DNA from: Clostridiales bacterium UBA7044
GTDB lineage: Bacteria; Bacillota; Clostridia; Oscillospirales; Oscillospiraceae
Direction of reading: 5' to 3'
Assembly (NCBI GenBank): GCA_002493965.1
Contig: DLAP01000039.1
Location: forward strand, 4,902 to 41,625
DNA: 36,724 nucleotides
Part shown: piece by piece, positions 31,358 to 36,724 of the stretch
How positions within the stretch are numbered: position 1 is the stretch's first letter
Layout: each line of letters starts with the position of its first letter
Program-made: the position numbers and the translations under genes
The notes under the pieces: model-generated
What the model was told of the DNA's origin: nothing
Database searches by the model: none
What the model saw: the letters and a program-made list of their open reading frames with translations, nothing else

Positions 31358-31885
31358 ATGGAAGAAATTGCGGAAAATAGAAAAGAGGAAGCCGTCAACA
31401 CTCAGCCGGAGGCTATTTCCCAAAGCGCCAATCCGGACAGCATGGATTTTCTCTCCCTTGTGATGGAGCAGCAGGTCCACAATCAGAAAATGCAACGCCT
31501 CATGAAGATTACAGCGGGCTGTATGATCGGTATTTTGGCTGTGGTGGTTCTGGCGGCGGCCCTGACCCTGCCCCGGGTGATTGGCATTCTCTCCGATGCC
31601 CAGGAGATCACCGCCCAGGTTCAGGAGATGGCGGAACAGGCAGAGGGTGTTCTGACGGATACCCGGGAGGTTGTGGCCCAGGTCAAGGAAGCCGATCCCC
31701 AAAAGGTGATGGAAAGCGTAAACAGCCTGGCCAAGGAGGGAGAAAAGGCTCTGCAAGAATGTACGGAGCAGGTCACGCGGGCGGTAGACATTCTGGACAG
31801 GATGGACATTGATTCTCTGAACACTGCCGTGGATAACCTCGGGAAGGCCATTGCCCCTCTGGCAAAGTTCTTCGGCGGCAGATAA
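31358..31885 (+). CDS. Single-pass membrane protein with coiled coil, unknown function
   Basis: I do not recognise a named family. The 175-residue protein has a polar, Glu-rich N-terminus of about 45 residues, one membrane helix (about 50-72, MIGILAVVVLAAALTLP), and then a long helical region with heptad-like spacing (VQEMAEQAEGVLTDTREVVAQVKEA, later LDRMDIDSLNTAVDNLGKAI), reminiscent of DUF948 or chemoreceptor-like linkers. It probably faces outward as an alpha-helical rod or oligomeriser. Start at 31358 with AAGGGG 9 bases upstream. Its own GGTATG/CATACC inverted repeat lies in the upstream gap (31318-31340). Confidence 0.75.
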   Translation: MEEIAENRKEEAVNTQPEAISQSANPDSMDFLSLVMEQQVHNQKMQRLMKITAGCMIGILAVVVLAAALTLPRVIGILSDAQEITAQVQEMAEQAEGVLTDTREVVAQVKEADPQKVMESVNSLAKEGEKALQECTEQVTRAVDILDRMDIDSLNTAVDNLGKAIAPLAKFFGGR

Positions 31886-31899
31886 ACCACATACAAGCA

Positions 31900-31934
31900 A
31901 ACGGCAGAGCCTTGGATTGGGTTCTGTCGTTTTT
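31900..31934 (+). terminator. Intrinsic terminator after the coiled-coil membrane protein
   Basis: AACGGCAGA (31900-31908) pairs with TCTGTCGTT (31923-31931), with one G-U pair, followed by Ts to 31934. It lies 14 bases past the stop codon and separates this gene from the amidotransferase-like gene downstream. Confidence 0.85.
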
Positions 31935-31994
31935 CTGATTGATGCAATGACAAATCACATTTTTTTAAGAAACGATCTAGCCAAAACCCGTAGT

Positions 31995-32018
31995 TTGTGC
32001 AATAATAGATTGGCACAA
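31995..32018. promoter_or_regulatory. Inverted repeat before the C26 hydrolase gene
   Basis: TTGTGC and GCACAA (31995-32000, 32013-32018) flank CAAT/ATTG half-sites, a near-palindrome with one extra base. It encloses a TAATAG that might be a -10 box, so it could be an operator at the promoter of the hydrolase-transporter pair. No convincing -35 box is seen. Confidence 0.3.
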
Positions 32019-32042
32019 TTCAGAGAAGGAGATGACTGTTCT

Positions 32043-32792
32043 ATGAGAAAGCCGGTTATCGGTGTATCCTGTAATTACGACAATGCGGATGTCTTTCAAA
32101 ATGGGGGTGATTTGGCGGCCATTAGCCCCAAATGGCATACTGTGTGTGAAAACTATACCCGTGCCATCGAAGAAGCAGGCGGAATCCCGCTGCTTTTGCC
32201 AATCTACAAAAACAAGGAAGATTTAACGTTAATTTTAAATACCGTGGACGGTGTGCTGCTCACAGGTGGAAACGATATCGACCCGCTTTTATATGGCGAA
32301 ATTGACCGTGGCAAGTGCGGAAGGATCGTCCCCGAGCGGGACAAGCAGGACATTGCCATCGCGCAATACATTGCTGACAAAACATCAAAGCCTATGCTGT
32401 GCATTTGCCGTGGCATCCAAGTCCTGAATGTGGCCATGCATGGCAGTCTGTATCAGGATCTGGAGAGCGACGGCCCATTTTACCAGCATATGAAGAAAAA
32501 CTATCCGATGAACGCGATAACACATTCTGTATCAGTTGAACGAGGCAGTCTGTTATATAAAATACTGGGTAAATCTTCTATAGGCGTAAACTCTTTCCAT
32601 CATCAGAGCATCAAATCCATTGGTGACAGGCTGAAAGCTACCGCGAAATCAGAAGATGGCGTCATTGAAGCCGTGGAGCTGGAGGGCGCTGAATTTATCC
32701 TGGGACTGCAATGGCATCCGGAAAAAATGTACGACAGTGAAGAGCAGAAAAAGATTTTTGCGGCGTTTATCGAAAGTGCGTGCAGCCAGTGA
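32043..32792 (+). CDS. Class I glutamine amidotransferase-like hydrolase (peptidase C26)
   Basis: A 249-residue cytoplasmic enzyme of the gamma-glutamyl-gamma-aminobutyrate hydrolase (PuuD/C26) family, which cleaves gamma-glutamyl amide bonds. Family marks are the opening PVIGVSCNYD, LLTGGNDIDPLLYGE, nucleophile Cys in LCICRGIQVLN, NSFHHQSIKSIG, and the His-Glu of LQWHPEKMYD. Physiological substrate is unknown: glutamyl-GABA, glutamyl-polyamines or other gamma-glutamyl compounds. AAGGAGA lies 11 bases before the ATG. The EamA transporter starts 20 bases later, suggesting uptake or export of the same compound. Confidence 0.9.
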   Translation: MRKPVIGVSCNYDNADVFQNGGDLAAISPKWHTVCENYTRAIEEAGGIPLLLPIYKNKEDLTLILNTVDGVLLTGGNDIDPLLYGEIDRGKCGRIVPERDKQDIAIAQYIADKTSKPMLCICRGIQVLNVAMHGSLYQDLESDGPFYQHMKKNYPMNAITHSVSVERGSLLYKILGKSSIGVNSFHHQSIKSIGDRLKATAKSEDGVIEAVELEGAEFILGLQWHPEKMYDSEEQKKIFAAFIESACSQ

Positions 32793-32812
32793 TACGGTGA
32801 GAGGGTGCAATT

Positions 32813-33676
32813 ATGACAGATAAAACCAGGGGAAATCTAGATATGCTGATGGCCGCAGTTTTGTGGTCTACCGGCGGCATTTTAATCAAATATATTCCAG
32901 GAAACGCCATCGCCATCAACGGGACCCGTTCCTTCATCGCGTTCCTGTTTTTCTGCGCGTATAAAAGAAGCGTCAAATTCCAATGCAATCGATATATTGC
33001 GGCGGCGGCTTTCTGCCTGGTCATGACGAACTTCTTATATGTGATGGCAAATAAACTGACCACGGCGGCCAATGCCATTGTGCTTCAGTATATGGCGCCA
33101 ATTTTTGTGCTTGTCTTGGATTGTCTTTACCAGAAGAAGCTGCCCTCCAAAAAACAATGCGTCATTGTACTCATGGCCTTTGGCGGTATGATCCTGTTCT
33201 TTTTCGATCAGTTAGATGGCGGTCATCTGTTTGGGAATCTCCTTGCCATCGGAGCGGGCCTGTGCTTTTCCGGGGTATTCTTCATCAATTCCCTGCCCCA
33301 ATCCAGCAGTGAGGATGCCAGTATGCTGGCGTTTCTGACTTCTTTTCTAATCTCCCTTCCTTGGCTGAGGAATGTGTTTTCTATGGAAGCCAAAGGGATC
33401 TTCGCACTGCTGGCCCTGGGAATTTTTCAGGTTGGCCTTGCTTATCTGTTTTTTTCCAAAGGCTCCAAGCTGACAAGCCCCGTCAGCGCTTCCCTAATTG
33501 GCCTGCTGGAAGCCATTTTAAATCCCATATGGGTATTATTTTTTTACGGTGAGAAAATGGGAAAATACGCGCTGTTCGGTGGTGTGATCATTCTGCTTTC
33601 TGTAGTACTCAATATCTGCATTGGAACCGGTCGGCAGGAGAAGCCCCTTCCACAAAGCTCTGGTTCACAAAAATGA
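32813..33676 (+). CDS. EamA/DMT-family transporter
   Basis: A 287-residue membrane protein with about ten hydrophobic helices in two EamA repeats (about 8-135 and 147-275). MLMAAVLWSTGGILIKYI is the typical first helix, and YMAPIFVLVLDCLYQKKLPSKKQ and LIGLLEAILNPIWVLFFYGEK close the repeats. DMT transporters move metabolites such as amino acids across the membrane; the substrate is not predictable. It is coupled to the C26 hydrolase (20-base gap). Many in-frame codons here are less GC-rich than in the upstream region. Confidence 0.9.
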   Translation: MTDKTRGNLDMLMAAVLWSTGGILIKYIPGNAIAINGTRSFIAFLFFCAYKRSVKFQCNRYIAAAAFCLVMTNFLYVMANKLTTAANAIVLQYMAPIFVLVLDCLYQKKLPSKKQCVIVLMAFGGMILFFFDQLDGGHLFGNLLAIGAGLCFSGVFFINSLPQSSSEDASMLAFLTSFLISLPWLRNVFSMEAKGIFALLALGIFQVGLAYLFFSKGSKLTSPVSASLIGLLEAILNPIWVLFFYGEKMGKYALFGGVIILLSVVLNICIGTGRQEKPLPQSSGSQK

Positions 33677-33768
33677 CCGCCGCCCAGGGCGTTGGACACC
33701 GGTAAACTTTTAACATGCAATGGCACAGCAGCCAGGGGCAGCTCTTACCTTGCAATAAAAAGAAACAG

Positions 33769-33808
33769 AAAGAGGGGAGCCATTCTGTTGAAAATGGCTC
33801 CCCTCTTT
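33769..33808. terminator. Strong hairpin terminator downstream of the EamA gene
   Basis: A perfect 16-bp stem (33769-33784 with 33793-33808), AAAGAGGGGAGCCATT, with an 8-base loop. The outer A-T pairs supply the T-tract. It lies about 90 bases beyond the transporter stop codon; nothing else recognisable lies in that gap. Confidence 0.75.
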
Positions 33809-33935
33809 GCAGTTTGAATAAGATATATCAAAAAGTTCGCAGTTTTTTCCAAAGGGATATACGATTTATCACACACGATTGACAAAATGCGGGTGCGCAA
33901 TTGTGTCAAAAAGATAATTTCTATTTTTTTGTATG

Positions 33936-33980
33936 AAAAATTCCGAAAACCATTTAAAATCGGTGGTTTTCGGAATTTTT
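33936..33980. terminator. Terminator of the former tRNA-Ser gene
   Basis: A 17-bp stem (33936-33952 with 33964-33980), AAAAATTCCGAAAACCA and its complement, with T-run on the minus strand. It sits 3 bases past the tRNA CCA end, the expected place for the original tRNA terminator, and marks the native-chromosome side of the junction. Confidence 0.85.
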
Positions 33981-33983
33981 ATA

Positions 33984-34042
33984 TGGCGGAGAAGGAGGGA
34001 TTTGAACCCTCGATACCCTTTTGGGGTATACACGATTTCCAA
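33984..34042 (-). other. 3' part of a tRNA-Ser(GGA) gene: predicted integration (att) site
   Basis: Read on the minus strand, this stretch is the 3' part of a bacterial tRNA-Ser. It begins with the anticodon loop (TTGGAAATCG, anticodon GGA). The long variable arm follows (TATACCC-CAAAA-GGGTATC), then the T-arm (GAGGG-TTCAAAT-CCCTC), and it ends CTTCTCCGCCA with encoded CCA. Upstream of the anticodon loop the D-arm and acceptor 5' strand are absent. Loss exactly at the anticodon loop is the usual crossover of tyrosine integrases, so this is the att copy left at one end of an inserted element lying at higher coordinates. Confidence 0.8.
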
Positions 34043-34132
34043 TTATCCTCATTTGAATTACTGCGTATATTTCGCTTGGTTTACTGAAAACCAGGCGTAT
34101 TTTTTTGTATATTTCCATCCATTCTGTACAGT

Positions 34133-34151
34133 TGCGTGCAAAATGCGTGCA
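34133..34151. repeat. Tandem TGCGTGCA repeat beside the att site
   Basis: TGCGTGCA occurs at 34133-34140 and 34144-34151, an 11-base period (about one helical turn), 90-110 bases inside the predicted element. Short direct repeats at such a distance could be arm-type integrase or excisionase sites, but this is only positional inference. Confidence 0.35.
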
Positions 34152-34220
34152 GCGTATCTGTCAGGCACCTTAATATTTTACCATGTGAAATGGTATATTA
34201 GGCCCCATAAAGCCCTGATA

Positions 34221-35435
34221 TCAATTCCACTCCTCTGCCAGAAGGAAGTCCCGAATATTCCGGTGTTTGATACCATCACGACTCATATCAAACTCGTCCA
34301 GGGTAACGACATACTTTGGGAAGTTATCCCGCACCCGGTCAAAGGCACCAAACTCCCGCCGCACGGTATCCTCAGAAGCCAGCAGATAGGCAACCTGAAC
34401 ATAAATCTTACTATCCCGGATCTGTGCCACAAAGTCGATCTCCTGGTCGGACACCTTCCCTACCGTGACGGTATACCCCCGACGTAATAGCTCCATGTAG
34501 ACAATGTTTTCCAGTACAAGATTGATATCTTTCCTGTTGCCGCCGAACACCGCTTCCCGGATACCATGATCGGCAACATAGTATTTCTCATTGACAGTCA
34601 GGATTTTCTTCCCCTGAATATCTTGGCGTTTCACCTGATAAAACAGGAAGGCATCCGTACAGGCCTTGATATAATTAAGAACGGTCTCCGCAGACACGGA
34701 TCTGTTTTCACTTTTCAGGTACTTGGAAATGGCCGTGGAGGAAAAGGTAGTGCCAATATTGGCAGTGATATAGGAAACGATTCGCTCCAGCATATCCACA
34801 TCCCGGATGTTGTTTCGTTTCACAATATCTTTCAGTTCTACGGAGTTGAACAGGTCCCGCAAATACTGACGACAGGGTTCTTCCTCATAACGGAGGTTAC
34901 TAAGATACGGCATCCCGCCCAGAGTCAGATACTTCTGAAAACATTGCCGGGTATCCGTATTCGGATAGACGGTACAGTAGAGTTCCATAAACTCTTCAAA
35001 GGAGAAGGGATAGATTACGAACTCCACATACCGCCCGGCGAGATAAGTGGCAAGCTCGCCGGAGAGCAGCTTTGCATTGGAGCCGGTAATGTAGATATCG
35101 CAGTTAAGCTCCACCCGGAAGGAGTTGATGCACTTCTCCCAGTTTGCTACCTCCTGTATCTCATCAAAAAAGAGGTATACTTTGCCGCCCAGCTCAGAAC
35201 TTCTGCGGATAATCTCATCATGCAGGACAGCAGCATCGCACAGGCGTGCATTGCTCATATTTTCAAAGTTTAGGAAAATAAATTGCTGACGATCAACGCC
35301 TCTCTCAACAAGCTCATCCTGGATAAGGTTCAGCATAACAGACTTTCCGCTTCTGCGGATACCTGTCAGCACCTTGACCAGTTCGTTTCCGATGAACGGG
35401 CGGATACGGCGCATATAGGTTTCCCGTTTAATCAT
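34221..35435 (-). CDS. AAA ATPase with DUF4143 domain
   Basis: A 404-residue protein of the AAA_14-DUF4143 family, abundant in gut Firmicutes and Bacteroidetes and often mobile. Walker A GIRRSGKSVML lies at about 25-35 and Walker B YLFFDEIQEV at about 95-105. The middle, YLTLGGMPYL, is typical of the family. The C-terminal DUF4143 region contains EIDFVAQ and IYVQVAYLL, the core of a PD-(D/E)XK-like nuclease fold. Cellular role is unknown. Start at 35435 with AGGGTGG 6 bases upstream; an upstream extension is AT-rich and unlikely to be coding. It lies just inside the predicted island. Confidence 0.9.
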   Translation of the reverse strand: MIKRETYMRRIRPFIGNELVKVLTGIRRSGKSVMLNLIQDELVERGVDRQQFIFLNFENMSNARLCDAAVLHDEIIRRSSELGGKVYLFFDEIQEVANWEKCINSFRVELNCDIYITGSNAKLLSGELATYLAGRYVEFVIYPFSFEEFMELYCTVYPNTDTRQCFQKYLTLGGMPYLSNLRYEEEPCRQYLRDLFNSVELKDIVKRNNIRDVDMLERIVSYITANIGTTFSSTAISKYLKSENRSVSAETVLNYIKACTDAFLFYQVKRQDIQGKKILTVNEKYYVADHGIREAVFGGNRKDINLVLENIVYMELLRRGYTVTVGKVSDQEIDFVAQIRDSKIYVQVAYLLASEDTVRREFGAFDRVRDNFPKYVVTLDEFDMSRDGIKHRNIRDFLLAEEWN

Positions 35436-35681
35436 GTTGACCACCCTCTTCCCTGATATTATCTTTATAATAGCACAAGTATGCTTAAATATCAATCCGA
35501 ATTTTGCATTTTTATCAGATATACTTGATAAATTTCAAAATCTAGCTAATTAAATCAAGCAAACCGAAATATATTTCAAATACGACAACGCCAATATCGT
35601 AATATCTGGGTTCTAAGATTCGGTCTTATAATGATTCAAAATGGAACTGGTTCAAGATGGCCACAAAATTTTTTCATCTCT

Positions 35682-35711
35682 CATTTCATCACTCATTTCA
35701 TCACTCATTTT
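35682..35711. repeat. Short tandem repeat CATTTCATCACT
   Basis: Two and a half copies of a 12-base unit (35682-35693, 35694-35705, partial to 35711), in the gap between the nuclease stop codon and the ATPase gene. The rest of the gap (35436-35681) is AT-rich with no gene or clear signal visible. Confidence 0.7.
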
Positions 35712-35715
35712 CCAC

Positions 35716-36724
35716 TTACTGTACTTCGCTCTTCGAGATGCGTTTTTGAATATCCTCAACGGACGGCAACTGCTTACTCAAATCTTCAGGCAGACTGTTT
35801 GTGACCTTATACTCGCTGACGCCAATAGGCTTAGACATATCCTTGAGGGCGTACTCAGCAACCAGGTTGTTCTTACTCTTGCAAAGCAATAGACCAATGG
35901 ATGGGTTGTCGTTATCTTTTTTCAAAATGCCATCTACCGCAGAAAGATAAAAATTGAGCTGACCTGCATATTCGGGTTTGAACTCACCGGTTTTCAGCTC
36001 GATCACCACATAACAGCGGAGATTAAGATTATAAAAAAGCAGGTCAATGTAGAAATCATCGCCGCCTACATTGAGATGATACTGATTTCCGAGAAAAGCA
36101 AAACCAGTGCCGAGCTCCAACAGTAGCTTGGTCACATCCTTTACAAGCGCATTTTCAATATCTCGTTCCACCATATCCTCTTTGAACGGGATGAAGTCAA
36201 AGATGTATGGATCTTTCATGGTTTGCACAGCAAGCTCACTCTGAGGCTCAGGAAGACGTTTTTCAAAGTTGCTTATCTTGTTGGCAATCGCTTGTCTTTC
36301 ATATAATCCGTTTTCAATTTGATGGATCAGCACATTGCGTGACCAACCGTTCTCAGCTGTTTTTTGAATATACCAATTCCGAATGGCGTCATCAGATAAT
36401 TTGTCAAGCAGAACTACGATATGCCCCCACGGAATTTGTGCAACAGCCTGTTGCACAAATTTCTCATCAGGGTAAGTAGCTGCGAACTTTGCCATATACT
36501 TCAAATTGCGAACCGAGTATCCTTTGCTGTTGGGGAACAACAGCTTAATGTCGGCGGCAAGATTATCAATAAATTTGTTGCCCCAGGATTTGTGTTCGTT
36601 GATGAGTTGCCCGATATTATGGTACAGCACGATCAGTTCTTTGTTGGCGCTGAGCGCAGCCTTGTATTGTGCGTGCTGTATTTCCTGCTTGATGCTTTGT
36701 ACCACGTCAAGATATTCGTTGCTA
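35716..36724 (-). CDS. DUF1016/YhcG-type PD-(D/E)XK nuclease (5' end outside the window)
   Basis: The frame is open to the window edge: codons before the GTG at 36705 read SNEYLDVVQSIK, matching the usual start region of YhcG proteins, so the true start is off-window. The N-terminal DUF1016_N domain (SIKQEIQHAQYKAALSANKELI, YHNIGQLI) is followed by IPWGHIVVLLDKL. The C-terminal nuclease fold has GGDDFYIDLLFYNLNLRCYVVIELKTGEF, where the Asp of IDLLF and Glu-Leu-Lys are the catalytic core. YhcG-like proteins are often found near restriction-modification genes and in mobile islands; function is not well defined. Confidence 0.9.
   Translation of the reverse strand, partial: SNEYLDVVQSIKQEIQHAQYKAALSANKELIVLYHNIGQLINEHKSWGNKFIDNLAADIKLLFPNSKGYSVRNLKYMAKFAATYPDEKFVQQAVAQIPWGHIVVLLDKLSDDAIRNWYIQKTAENGWSRNVLIHQIENGLYERQAIANKISNFEKRLPEPQSELAVQTMKDPYIFDFIPFKEDMVERDIENALVKDVTKLLLELGTGFAFLGNQYHLNVGGDDFYIDLLFYNLNLRCYVVIELKTGEFKPEYAGQLNFYLSAVDGILKKDNDNPSIGLLLCKSKNNLVAEYALKDMSKPIGVSEYKVTNSLPEDLSKQLPSVEDIQKRISKSEVQ

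Noticed and set aside
33984..34075. Complete functional tRNA-Ser gene
   Set aside because: Sequence upstream of the anticodon loop cannot form a D-arm or pair with the acceptor 3' strand.
33922..34110. TATTTTTTTGTAT repeated at 33922-33934 and 34098-34110 around the tRNA fragment
   Set aside because: Low-complexity T-rich match likely by chance; the tRNA sequence itself is the credible attachment site.
1..36724. CRISPR arrays, rRNA genes, transposases or prophage structural genes
   Set aside because: No regularly spaced repeats, rRNA sequence, transposase motifs or phage structural proteins were seen anywhere in the window.

Overview
The window looks like a chromosomal segment of a spore-forming member of the Clostridia, most likely an Oscillospiraceae/Ruminococcaceae-type gut anaerobe. 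The reasons are a complete spoIIIA sporulation operon, a CwlD-type amidase, a cotJ spore-coat operon, an ECF-type vitamin transporter subunit, frequent GTG/TTG starts with strong AGGAGG ribosome sites, and a moderately GC-rich, densely packed layout. The species cannot be named from sequence alone.

Layout. 1-127: a structured, probably repeat-like element and a hairpin. 128-4644 (-): spoIIIAA-AB-AC-AD-AE-AF-AG-AH, the mother-cell half of the forespore feeding tube, with overlapping or nearly touching genes. 4737-7536: a coenzyme A block, with panT-like ECF S component and coaX on minus and coaBC divergent on plus, served by two back-to-back sigma-A promoters. 7579-8769: iron alcohol dehydrogenase. 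8835-11586 (-): a lipoprotein with its own promoter and operator-like palindrome, a membrane-tethered XRE regulator, and an AGCS sodium:alanine symporter. 11780-14029 (+): metY and metA (direct sulfhydrylation route to homocysteine). 14088-16771 (+): HAD phosphatase, asnA, GNAT acetyltransferase, short pyrophosphatase-like protein. 16850-19342 (-): radA, MazG-like protein and cwlD. 19462-20507 (+): a fused cotJA-cotJB gene, then cotJC.

20569-31268 is the most interesting region. recQ, an ANTAR-domain RNA-binding regulator with a degenerate receiver, and glnA run on minus. Divergent on plus are four enzymes that all spend glutamine: asnB, guaA, glmS and pyrG. The asnB leader carries a strong intrinsic terminator. 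Its 5' arm can instead fold into a hairpin whose six-base loop has A at position 1 and G at position 4, as in known ANTAR targets. I propose a glutamine supply-and-demand island in which the ANTAR protein acts as antiterminator for the amidotransferase operon. The structure is seen in the sequence; the regulatory link is inference. 31358-33676 holds a coiled-coil membrane protein, a class I glutamine amidotransferase-like hydrolase and an EamA transporter.

33677-36724 is visibly more AT-rich. It begins with a strong terminator-like hairpin and the 3' part of a tRNA-Ser(GGA) gene (33984-34042, minus) cut at the anticodon loop, the classic scar of a tRNA-targeting integrase. The element should lie to the right. 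Its visible cargo is a DUF4143 AAA ATPase and a DUF1016/YhcG PD-(D/E)XK nuclease that runs off the window edge.
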